From NCBI RefSeq assembly GCF_001294335.1, contig NZ_LGKG01000180.1, positions 1-27,545 of the forward strand: a stretch of DNA of 27,545 nt. Direction: 5' to 3'. The first letter of the stretch is position 1, and each line of letters opens with the position of its first letter. The position numbers were made by a program, and so were the translations under genes. The DNA is from Streptomyces chattanoogensis (GTDB taxonomy: Bacteria > Actinomycetota > Actinomycetes > Streptomycetales > Streptomycetaceae). Under the pieces are notes generated by a model. The model had not been told where the DNA came from. It did no database searches and saw nothing but the letters and a program-made list of their open reading frames with translations. Positions 13,817 through 20,492 of the stretch are shown one piece after another.

Positions 13817-14362
13817 TCAGTCGGCCGGGTGGATGGAGAGCTTGAACTCCGCGAGGACGAGGCTTCGTGGCGAGCAGTCGTTGTGGGCGACGCGGAGCGC
13901 GAGCGGTGTCTCGGGGTTGACGAAGCAGCCCCAGTTCTTCGCAAAGCACTGCATGCCGACGGTCGGGGCCCGGTGTTCCGTGGCTGTGGTGTCGTTCGGG
14001 CACGGAGTGAGACCGAGCGGGTCGCGGACGAACTGATCGCGCAACTCGGTGTAGCCGCCGGTGGCGCTGGCCGGCTCCCACTGGATCACGGCGTAGAGGT
14101 GGCCCCATCCGGACGTGGACGGCCAGATCAGCCCGCTCCGGTCATCCGTCGCCCAGTCGGTGACCACATACCCGTCGGGCTGGTCCTCCTCGTGCATTGC
14201 GAACGCGTCGGTGCACTCCTCCGAGAAGGGGAACCGGAGGATTTGGTACGTGCAGCCAGGCTCGATGAGCTGGGGTGTGTCGGTCTTGAGGGAACACACC
14301 TGTACGCCGAGCGAGAGGAAGCCAAAGGCAGGCAAGGCGATCAGCTCCAGTGAGGAGGACAT
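13817..14362 (-). CDS. Tail-like structural protein, paralogue B
   Basis: Up to 181 residues from ATG 14362. By homology of the leader with paralogue A the real start may be the TTG at 14335, nine bases after GGAG. The main domain (YQILRFPF, AMHEEDQPDGYVVTDWATDDRSGLIWPSTSGWGHLYAVIQWE, YTELRDQFVRDPLGLTP, PLALRVAHNDCSPRSLVLAEFKLSIHPAD) is a clear duplicate of the C-terminal domain of the neighbouring protein. A beta-rich domain like this, in this context, fits a host-binding or tail-decorating protein of a phage. It lacks the Cys-rich N-terminal segment of paralogue A. No known catalytic motif. Confidence 0.7.
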   Translation of the reverse strand: MSSSLELIALPAFGFLSLGVQVCSLKTDTPQLIEPGCTYQILRFPFSEECTDAFAMHEEDQPDGYVVTDWATDDRSGLIWPSTSGWGHLYAVIQWEPASATGGYTELRDQFVRDPLGLTPCPNDTTATEHRAPTVGMQCFAKNWGCFVNPETPLALRVAHNDCSPRSLVLAEFKLSIHPAD

Positions 14363-14364
14363 CG

Positions 14365-14385
14365 GCCCGGCCCAGAACCAGCGGC
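14365..14385 (-). repeat. Copy 1 of a 21-bp box ahead of tail-like genes
   Basis: Minus strand GCCGCTGGTTNTGGGCCGGG(C), N = C here. Nearly touches the ATG at 14362. Confidence 0.8.
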
Positions 14386-14411
14386 AGCGCAGGGAGTGTA
14401 GCTCTCCGCCA

Positions 14412-15068
14412 TCAGGACTCGTCGGGCCCGCCTGCCGAGAAGATGGCGAGCTTGAGCTCTGCGAGGATGATGTTCTTCGCAGTGGTGGCGTTGTGGCCGA
14501 CGCGCAAGGCGATGGGCGCGCCTGGGTGGACGACGATCTCGTGGTGTTTGGTGAAGCACTGGATTCCCGGGCTCGGTGGCCGGTGGTCGGTGCCCGTCGT
14601 GTCGACCGGGTCGGCGGTCAAGCTGAGCGGGTCGCGCACGAACTGATCGCGCAGCTCCCTGTAGTCGCCGGCCTCCCACTGAATGACCGCGGTGAGGTGC
14701 CCCCAGCCGTCTTTGGACGGCCAGATGAGTCCTGATCGGTCGTCGGTCTTCCAGTCGACGACCTGGTAGCCGTCCGGTTGTACGGCCTCGTGCATGCTGT
14801 ACGGGTCGTATGACTCAGTGTCGTACGGGAACCTGATGACGTGGTACTGACCGTCGGAGGGAATCGTCTGGGGCTGGCTGGTGGCCCGGATAATGGAGAC
14901 GACCTGGACGGCCGCGAGAGGTTCCGACGGCGAGGGTTGTTGAGTCAGGTCCGCGCTGATCGTGTAGGGGTCCGTGGCGGAGCCGTTGCCGACGATGGTG
15001 ATGCCGTCTCCGGCGACGAGGGCGCAGGCGCAGGCGCAGGAGACGGTGCCGCATCCGCAGCGTGCCAT
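14412..15068 (-). CDS. Tail-like structural protein, paralogue A
   Basis: 218 residues from ATG 15068, behind GGAAGG. The N-terminus MARCGCGTVSCACACALVAG followed by DGITIVGNGSATDPYTISAD is the Cys-rich, G-x-G-I-T-I-x-G-x-G-S-x-x-x-P-Y motif common at the start of Streptomyces phage tail-fibre-like proteins. The C-terminal domain (YHVIRFPYDTESYDPYSMHE, QPDGYQVVDWKTDDRSGLIWPS, GWGHLTAVIQWE, YRELRDQFVRDPLSLT, GAPIALRVGHNATTAKNIILAELKLAIF) is shared with paralogue B. Probably an adsorption or virion surface protein. Intact, unlike the lysozyme and the fibre-like gene of the same module. Confidence 0.7.
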   Translation of the reverse strand: MARCGCGTVSCACACALVAGDGITIVGNGSATDPYTISADLTQQPSPSEPLAAVQVVSIIRATSQPQTIPSDGQYHVIRFPYDTESYDPYSMHEAVQPDGYQVVDWKTDDRSGLIWPSKDGWGHLTAVIQWEAGDYRELRDQFVRDPLSLTADPVDTTGTDHRPPSPGIQCFTKHHEIVVHPGAPIALRVGHNATTAKNIILAELKLAIFSAGGPDES

Positions 15069-15093
15069 GGCGGGCCTTCCAGTGAGAGAGTCG

Positions 15094-15114
15094 GCCCGGC
15101 CCACAACCAGCGGC
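15094..15114 (-). repeat. Copy 2 of the 21-bp box
   Basis: Same sequence as copy 1 with N = G; 26 bases ahead of the ATG of paralogue A. Confidence 0.8.
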
Positions 15115-15179
15115 GCATGTACAGATTATGTCTGGCGACTGACTGGACGCGTCCGCGGAACACGCCCGAACACGTCCAC

Positions 15180-15234
15180 GGCCGATGTCCGCGACGGTAG
15201 CCAGTGCCGACTGTGACTAGCGCGGACATCGGCC
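15180..15234. other. Perfect 14-bp inverted repeat with 27-base loop
   Basis: GGCCGATGTCCGCG (15180-15193) and its exact complement CGCGGACATCGGCC (15221-15234). The loop contains a smaller CAGT-GCCG-ACTG palindrome. It may be a terminator for leftward or rightward transcripts, a dimeric protein site, or a scar end of the inserted operon. Confidence 0.7.
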
Positions 15235-15240
15235 GGAGGG

Positions 15241-15840
15241 CATCTGTGTGCTGGACAGTGAGTGTGCCTGGCGGGCGTTGCCGCTTGTGCTTGCGGGTCG
15301 CACTGGATCAGGACGTTAGTTCTCTACTCTGGCGAGGCCGCGCGTGCCGTTACTCAGGTTCCTACGGATGTGAGCCATTTTCCATCGAAATTCAGACGTG
15401 AACACTCGTTGGGTCGACGAAGTTCCGCGGCCCGTACCCGCTGGCTGCGTCAGCGGTCTAACCCAGCTCACAACGGCAAACTCTTCGTCTATCGCGATGT
15501 CTTGAGAACTCCGTGCGGGCCCCTGGCACAACCAGTGGACTGACGCAGTGTCGTGTGCCGTGTCCTGGAGGGAAGACCGAAGTCTGTTGTATGGATGCGC
15601 AGTGCAACTCGGTGATATCCAACAAGATCTGACTCCAGGGCATATGTCAGAAGTGCTGTTGCATCGCGGCTAGGGCATGACATAACGTCGCCTCGCAATC
15701 CGAGCTCTCGGCGACCACGGGAGTTCAGCCACGCCTGGGGGGGACAGGTCTTGCCATACGCATGCCTTGCGTTGTGTTGCAGTTACCCGCTGAGCCCAGG
15801 GGTGGTTCATAGGTCTACTGCGAAGAAGAGGACACACATC
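15241..15840. other. 600-bp gap ahead of the secreted-protein operon, no gene supported
   Basis: Lower GC than its surroundings and several stops in all frames; short frames (to 93 codons) have no start context or recognisable product. It must contain the operon promoter. A ribosome site (GAAGAAGAGGA) ends it at about 15823-15833. Confidence 0.5.
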
Positions 15841-16251
15841 ATGCGCAAGGTGATGGCGACAGCTCTCGCTGGCGTTGCCGCATTGGCTGTTACCGCCGGC
15901 ACTGCTCACGCTGAAGGCAGCCGGAAGACCTATATATCCAACTGGGCTACGAGTACGGAATCCAGTCGTTGGACCGACAACCAGGTCGATTCCAAGCAGA
16001 CCAGCGTTACGTTTCGCAGCTGCAAGATGCTGAGCGACCCGGACAAGCATGCGAGTGCGTACACGTCTCTGCGACGTGACGTCTTCGGGCCTGACGACCA
16101 CTACGGCCAGCGAAAGGGAACCTGTGAAGGCGGCGCGTACTGGTCCGTCCCACGGGGGGACAAGGGGGAGTTCTACTTCACCCTTGATCGAGTCAACGGC
16201 ACGAACGTCTCGGTCCATTTGAGCGCCAACCCTGTGTACATCAGTTGGTAA
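15841..16251 (+). CDS. Sec-secreted small protein 1 (136 aa), bacteriocin-like context
   Basis: MRKVMATALAGVAALAVTAG then TAHA is a classical signal peptide with cleavage after AHA (residue 24), leaving a mature protein of 112 residues beginning EGSRKTYISNW. Two Cys (61 and 95) could form one disulfide. The pattern of alternating short hydrophobic strands (TSVTFRSC, AYTSLRRDVF, GEFYFTLDRVNG, VSVHLSANPVYISW) suggests a beta sandwich. The core ESSRWTDNQVDSK, LRRDVFGPDDHYGQR and WSVPRGDKGEFYFTLDR is nearly identical in the last gene of the operon. No enzyme motif. I do not recognise the family; the layout (secreted protein, then ABC ATPase and membrane proteins) recalls lactococcin-972-type bacteriocin operons, so a secreted toxin with transporter immunity is my hypothesis, not a demonstrated fact. 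Confidence 0.85.
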   Translation: MRKVMATALAGVAALAVTAGTAHAEGSRKTYISNWATSTESSRWTDNQVDSKQTSVTFRSCKMLSDPDKHASAYTSLRRDVFGPDDHYGQRKGTCEGGAYWSVPRGDKGEFYFTLDRVNGTNVSVHLSANPVYISW

Positions 16252-16269
16252 CGGTCTAACCCGGCGGCG

Positions 16270-16298
16270 TGCCGTGGGTCTCTTTCAGTCCCGCGGCA
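16270..16298 (+). terminator. Hairpin between secreted protein 1 and the ABC gene, possible attenuator
   Basis: TGCCGTGGG (16270-16278) pairs with CCCGCGGCA (16290-16298), one T-G pair, loop of 11 bases. It lies 18 bases after the stop inside what is otherwise one operon, so partial termination could make the secreted protein more abundant than the transporter. Confidence 0.55.
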
Positions 16299-16339
16299 CA
16301 GCCGCCTCTTCCACAAGCCCATCTACACAGGGAAACCAC

Positions 16340-17083
16340 GTGTCTTTGACCTTTGAGCGCTGTTCATACGCCTACGGACGCAGCGCCCCGGTCCTCAACC
16401 GATTCAGCCTTGAAATTCCCTCCGGCTGCACGGTCCTATTGGGGCCCAATGGAGCTGGCAAGTCCACCCTCATGAGCGTAGGAGCCTCCTGGCTCAAGCC
16501 TGCTTCGGGAAAAGTGACTTGGCGTTCTCTTTCCCCTTCCACTCGCCGGGATCTCGTGGCATACCGCAAGGCGGTGGGATGGCTACCGCAGAACGTCACT
16601 GCTATGCCAGGGCTGACCGTTCGGGAGCAGGCTGCTTACGTGGGCTGGCTCAAGGGCGTATCCAGGCGCGACGCATGGGACGCATCGGCTCAAGCCCTGT
16701 CCAGAGTACGGCTACGGGATCTGAGCGAGCGCAAGTCCCATCAGCTCTCCGGTGGGCAACTACGACGGCTCGGCATAGCCGGAGCCCTGGTACATCGGAG
16801 CGAAATTCTGCTGCTGGACGAGCCAACTGCCGGGCTCGATCCATCCCAGCGGCAAGTCTTCCGTGAGCTATTGGGTGAGCTGCGCGAGGGCGTACAAGTC
16901 GTGGTCTCCACCCACCAGACCGAGGACCTCAGCGATATCTACGATCACGTGATCGTCCTTGAATCCGGCACCGTCCGCTACCAGGGCGGGACGGAAGGGT
17001 TCTTGTCGATGGCTCCCAGCGACACTGTGCCGGGACGGCAGGCGGAGGGCGCCTACACACGTCTGATTCAGCGGGAGGCGTGA
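16340..17083 (+). CDS. ABC transporter ATP-binding protein
   Basis: 247 residues from GTG 16340 (GGGAAA just upstream); the longer frame to 16274 runs through the hairpin and is rejected. All ATPase motifs are present: Walker A GPNGAGKST (about residues 35-43), Q-loop WLPQN (about 78), signature LSGGQLRRLGIAGAL (about 137), Walker B ILLLDEPTAGLD (about 158-169) and the switch STHQTED (about 192). The order and length fit the single-domain ATPases of ABC-2-type exporters and bacteriocin-immunity pumps (drug/peptide type). Its stop overlaps the next gene start (TGATG), so a complex with the downstream membrane proteins is expected. Confidence 0.93.
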   Translation: MSLTFERCSYAYGRSAPVLNRFSLEIPSGCTVLLGPNGAGKSTLMSVGASWLKPASGKVTWRSLSPSTRRDLVAYRKAVGWLPQNVTAMPGLTVREQAAYVGWLKGVSRRDAWDASAQALSRVRLRDLSERKSHQLSGGQLRRLGIAGALVHRSEILLLDEPTAGLDPSQRQVFRELLGELREGVQVVVSTHQTEDLSDIYDHVIVLESGTVRYQGGTEGFLSMAPSDTVPGRQAEGAYTRLIQREA

Positions 17084-18366
17084 TGCGTTGGTCCACCGTC
17101 GTGCGGTCCTCATCCGCCACCTGGATGGCGCCCCTTCTCGGGGTCTTCATCCTTACTTTGCTCAGTAAGGACCTGACCTCGTGGCCGACGTTCGGCTACT
17201 GGACGGGGGTTACTGGCACGGCGACCTTCGCGCTGGCATTTGTCGCCCCAGCCTGCGCGGCCTCTGGTGCCTGGGAGGGCTCACGCCTGCGGCGCGGCAG
17301 GGTGTCCATGCTGGTCCCAGCCCGCGCACCCTTGGCCACATCGGGGGTCATGCTGATTCCGGTGTTCGCACTCGGCACGATCGGAATGGGCTTGGCGCTG
17401 GCGCTGGCGGCCTTCGCGGCCTCACCCGGCTCCGGCCTGCCGCATCCGGGGATAGTGGGTGAGTGGCTGCTCATCATCGCCGCTCACAGCGTTGCCGGGT
17501 TTGCTCTCGGACGCGCTGTTCCGATCGTGGTGGCCGTTCCGGTATCGCTGCTGGTCAGTTTCGTAGTGCTGGCCTATCCCTCCGCGATGGAACCACTGTG
17601 GATGCGGCACCTCGTAGGCTCTGGACTGCGTAGTTGCTGCACCGTGGCTGAGGTTCCCGATGGTCGTGCCATCGGCGCCGGCTGTGTCGTGGCCCTGGCG
17701 ATTCTGGTTGCCGCCCTGGTGTTGGGGTCACGCGCCCACCGAGTTGTGGCCGCTGTGGCTGCCGGCGTGCTGGTCTTGACCGGCATCGGCGTCGGGTCCT
17801 GGTTGGCCAAGCCCCTCGATGTACGGGCGTCTACTGCCAGGCCAACGAATGACCTTAAGTGTTCCGGAGAACAACCGCAGATCTGTCTGTGGCCCGAACT
17901 GTCGGGACAGTCCGAGGACATTCGCCGTACCGTCAGGTCAGTGCGGGACCGTCTCATGGGCGTGGGGCTCGACATACCCGGCACGATCACGACAGCTGAA
18001 CGCGCTCAGAATGGTGAACTCTCGCTAGGGCTTGAAGTCGGATCTACCCCGGAGCAAATGACCATGGCGTTCACCGGGGCCCTATTGCCCGATGGACCCC
18101 CGGCATGCGCGAATTCTCAGCAGCAGCCTGGAGCCGCCGCCTACGGTCCCGTGTCCGCGTGGCTCGACATGACAGCGGGACTCAAGGTCACCGACCGTGA
18201 TGGGCGGTACTCCCCGGAGGACGTCGCCGTAGCGCGAAAGGTCAGAGACAGCCCGAAGAGTGCACAGCTTGCCTGGTACAAGCACAATCGGCAGGCGCTC
18301 TCAGACTGCACCACCGAGCCCGTCGTGTCCGCTGCGCACAAGGTAGATGCGGGAGCCACTCGATGA
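17083..18366 (+). CDS. ABC-associated membrane protein with extracytoplasmic C-terminal domain
   Basis: 427 residues from ATG 17083, overlapping the ATPase stop. Six hydrophobic segments occupy about residues 15-245 (for example WMAPLLGVFILTLL, ATFALAFVAPACAASGAW, LIPVFALGTIGMGLALALAAFA, LLIIAAHSVAGFALGRAVPIVVAVPVSLLVSFVVLAY, CVVALAILVAALVLG, AVAAGVLVLTGIGVGSWL). The remaining 180 residues should lie outside and carry K-C-S-G-E-Q-P-Q-I-C-L-W-P-E, a Cys pair and W-P-E motif that I associate with uncharacterised Streptomyces ABC permease-like proteins, plus two further Cys (PPACANS, LSDCTTE). Probable permease and, through its outer domain, a receptor or immunity part recognising the secreted proteins (inference). 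Overlaps the next gene. Confidence 0.8.
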   Translation: MRWSTVVRSSSATWMAPLLGVFILTLLSKDLTSWPTFGYWTGVTGTATFALAFVAPACAASGAWEGSRLRRGRVSMLVPARAPLATSGVMLIPVFALGTIGMGLALALAAFAASPGSGLPHPGIVGEWLLIIAAHSVAGFALGRAVPIVVAVPVSLLVSFVVLAYPSAMEPLWMRHLVGSGLRSCCTVAEVPDGRAIGAGCVVALAILVAALVLGSRAHRVVAAVAAGVLVLTGIGVGSWLAKPLDVRASTARPTNDLKCSGEQPQICLWPELSGQSEDIRRTVRSVRDRLMGVGLDIPGTITTAERAQNGELSLGLEVGSTPEQMTMAFTGALLPDGPPACANSQQQPGAAAYGPVSAWLDMTAGLKVTDRDGRYSPEDVAVARKVRDSPKSAQLAWYKHNRQALSDCTTEPVVSAAHKVDAGATR

Positions 18367-18953
18367 GGTGGTGGATAAAAACATGGGGAATCCGAGAGAC
18401 CGTCGGTGCTACTGCGATCGCGTTTCTCGCCGCCGTTGTGATCGGGCAGACAGCTATCCCTGTGCCTACGGTTATCGGCGGGCCGGCGGGCGAACTACTG
18501 GTCGTGCAACTCCTGGGAGTGCTACCCGTCGCATTGCTCCTCCATGGATTTGAGCGGGGCGACATACGGATCGAGGCGGTGGCAACTCGCTCGTCGACAT
18601 ACCGCCTGCTCACTCTGGCGGTTGGTGCTGTCGCTGCGTGCTGGCTTCTGGCTGCGGCCCTTCGGGCTGCGGATGTTCCGCAGGGGATATCTCTGGCACG
18701 GAACATCACAGGATTCCTCGGCGTGGCGCTGATTCTGCGTGCCGCTGTGGGAACGGCTGCGGCTACCACGCTCGTCGGGGTCCTTCCGCTGGCGTGCGCC
18801 GCCGCTGGATGGGGTGCAGGTGGCGGGCCTAGGCCATGGGCCTGGCCCGTACACCCCTACAACTCAGGCATTGCGCTGATTGAAGTGGCCGTGCTCCTTG
18901 CTGTCGGATGCGCTCTGGCTTCCCAACGAGCCAGACTCCTGCGCAGTTCCTGA
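18363..18953 (+). CDS. Integral membrane protein of the ABC operon
   Basis: 196 residues; start overlaps the previous stop (ATGA), so the three transporter genes are translationally coupled. About six transmembrane helices: ETVGATAIAFLAAVVIGQ, LLVVQLLGVLPVALLLHGF, RLLTLAVGAVAACWLLAAALRA, NITGFLGVALILRAAVGTAAATTLVGVLPLACAAAGWGAG and SGIALIEVAVLLAVGCALA. Length and helix number fit a half-size permease that would pair with the larger membrane protein and the ATPase. No motif tells its substrate. In-family alternatives: a dedicated immunity protein. Confidence 0.75.
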   Translation: MRWWIKTWGIRETVGATAIAFLAAVVIGQTAIPVPTVIGGPAGELLVVQLLGVLPVALLLHGFERGDIRIEAVATRSSTYRLLTLAVGAVAACWLLAAALRAADVPQGISLARNITGFLGVALILRAAVGTAAATTLVGVLPLACAAAGWGAGGGPRPWAWPVHPYNSGIALIEVAVLLAVGCALASQRARLLRSS

Positions 18954-18994
18954 CTTCCCTAAGCAAACCACTGATGAGAAATGAGGAGTCTCTT

Positions 18995-19426
18995 ATGTCT
19001 ATTCGAACTCGACGTGCAATACCCGCAGTCGTCATGAGCGCCGCCATTGCTGGTGGCCTGTTCGCAACGCCTGCGTACGCTGAGGGCAACCGAACCACCT
19101 ATGTGACTGCCTGGCAGATTCAGAACGAATCTTCGCGCTGGACGGACAACCAGGTCGACAGCAAGAACACCACGGTGACCTTCAAAAACTGTGATGTTGA
19201 GGAAGATCGCGGCAGTTCACGACGTGACGCTCACATCTCCTTGCGTCGTGATGTCTTCGGCCCTGACGACCACTATGGCCAGAGAGCCAATCCATGCGGC
19301 GGCGGGAGCAGCTGGTCCGTTCCGCGCGGCGACAAGGGAGATTTCTATTTCACTCTGGACCGAATAAACGGGAAGCGAGTATTGGGGATTTACCTCTCCG
19401 CCAAGCCGGTATACATCAACTGGTGA
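18995..19426 (+). CDS. Sec-secreted small protein 2 (143 aa), paralogue of protein 1
   Basis: ATG 18995 with GAGGAG seven bases upstream; an upstream frame to 18908 is rejected. MSIRTRRAIPAVVMSAAIAG GLFATPAYA is the signal peptide (cleavage after AYA, residue 29); the mature protein of 114 residues starts EGNRTTYVTAW. Cys 66 and 101 match those of protein 1. Shared blocks: ESSRWTDNQVDSK, SLRRDVFGPDDHYGQR, WSVPRGDKG-x-FYFTLDR-x-NG and the ending KPVYINW. The DNA of these blocks differs mainly at synonymous positions, so both copies have been kept under selection for a long time. Last gene of the operon, 41 bases after the membrane gene and followed by a strong terminator. Might form a two-component secreted pair with protein 1. 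Confidence 0.85.
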   Translation: MSIRTRRAIPAVVMSAAIAGGLFATPAYAEGNRTTYVTAWQIQNESSRWTDNQVDSKNTTVTFKNCDVEEDRGSSRRDAHISLRRDVFGPDDHYGQRANPCGGGSSWSVPRGDKGDFYFTLDRINGKRVLGIYLSAKPVYINW

Positions 19427-19456
19427 CACCGCCGGATCACGTAAATTATGGGTGAC

Positions 19457-19490
19457 ATGCCGCCGCGCTGATCCGTCAGCGCGGCGGCAT
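19457..19490. terminator. Bidirectional terminator between the secreted-protein operon and the fibre-like gene
   Basis: Perfect 15-bp stem ATGCCGCCGCGCTGA / TCAGCGCGGCGGCAT, loop TCCG. It serves the operon from the left and the glycine-rich gene from the right. Confidence 0.9.
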
Positions 19491-19495
19491 GGCCT

Positions 19496-20219
19496 CAGCC
19501 ATAGAGTTCGCTGATCACAATGCCGCTCGCACCCTCGGTCCCGGGAGTACTGGAGTCGCCCCGGGCAAAGCCTCCGGCCGCGCCGCCGCCGTAGCCCCGG
19601 GGGGGGCACCACCGCCGCCATTGGACGCCCGGGGGAAACCCCCGTGCCCGAGGCGGGAGTCACCACCCGCGCCTGCTAGCCCCTGGGTCCCGCTGAGGCG
19701 GATGCATGCGCCGCCGGCGCCGCCGCCGGTCGACCAGTCGCCGCTCCCGGCGAGCGGGGCAGCGATACCGGAGTAGCACTGCACAGAAGTCCCGGACGTC
19801 ATGACCGCGGTCCCGCCTCCGCCGCCGTTGGCGACGACAAAGCCGCCGAAACTGCTGTTCCCGCCGGGGCCGCCGTCGGTCGACGTCCCGCCGGCCTCGC
19901 CGCCCGCGCCGACGACGACGGACTCCACTGCGCCGAGTGTGGCCGCGTCGATCACGGCCTCGCTGTAGCCGCCGCCTGCTCCGCCCGGACGCGTGACCAG
20001 CTGTTTGGCGGCGGCAGCCGCGCCGGCCGCGCCACCGCCGCCCGCCTGCACGCGCACCCTGATGCGTGCCAACCAGGGGTAGTCGTCTTTGACGAACTGG
20101 TGGGCCCCGGGCTCTTTGAAGTACACGACGTCGCGCAGCCCTTGAACGCCAGGCTTGAGGCAGAGTTCCCCGTCGTCGTTGACCTCGAAATATTGACCGC
20201 ATGCGCAGACAGACGCCAC
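19496..20219 (-). pseudogene. Glycine-rich tail-fibre-like gene, frameshifted at a C8 tract
   Basis: GTG 20219 with AAGGGGG six bases upstream. The protein starts MASVCACGQYFEVNDDGELC LKPGVQGLRDVVYF, then ARIRVRVQAGGGGAAGAAAA and long Gly-rich stretches (GGAGGGYSEAVIDAATL, VVVGAGGEAGGT, GGFVVANGGGGGTAVM), as in phage and prophage glycine-rich fibre tips. The open frame ends at 19515 with an atypical Pro/Arg tail. In a neighbouring frame the sequence after eight C (plus strand G8 at 19599-19606) reads RGYGGGAAGGFARGDSSTPG and ends GIVISELYG at 19496, the proper family ending. One added or two lost C would restore it. Either a slipped or phase-variable gene, or a sequencing error. Confidence 0.7.
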
Positions 20220-20249
20220 GACAGCCCCCTTATGGGACGTCAGATCAGC

Positions 20250-20270
20250 GCCCGGCCCAAAACCAGCGGC
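20250..20270 (-). repeat. Copy 3 of the 21-bp box
   Basis: Same sequence with N = T; 30 bases ahead of the start of the glycine-rich gene. In one frame it would read RWFWAG. Confidence 0.8.
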
Positions 20271-20279
20271 TCCACCAAT

Positions 20280-20492
20280 CTACTGCCGCGGCGAGGCGGT
20301 CACATGAACGGCGATGCCCGGCCCGGCCGGTGCCCGGCGTGGCAGGAGCGTCCACACGCGCACCGTCACCACCCCAGGGGCCGCGTCCTCAAGTACCGCC
20401 AGGAGCAGCCCGTCACCCTCCACGAGCGCGGTATGCCCGCTGAATTTGCTCACGCCCGCCCAGAGCCAGATGGGTGGTCCCGGCGTAGGCAA
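20280..20492 (-). CDS. Doubtful short frame (70 aa), TTG start
   Basis: Reads IWLWAGVSKFSGHTALVEGD and GLLLAVLEDAAPGVVTVRVW without a ribosome site. It overlaps the tail end of the broken XRE regulator. It could be a remnant of that gene in a third frame or of another phage gene; coding is not secure. Confidence 0.25.
   Translation of the reverse strand: MPTPGPPIWLWAGVSKFSGHTALVEGDGLLLAVLEDAAPGVVTVRVWTLLPRRAPAGPGIAVHVTASPRQ

Noticed and set aside
15204..15840. Several 60-93-codon frames ahead of the secreted-protein operon
   Set aside because: Overlapping on both strands, no Shine-Dalgarno, no conserved-looking pattern.
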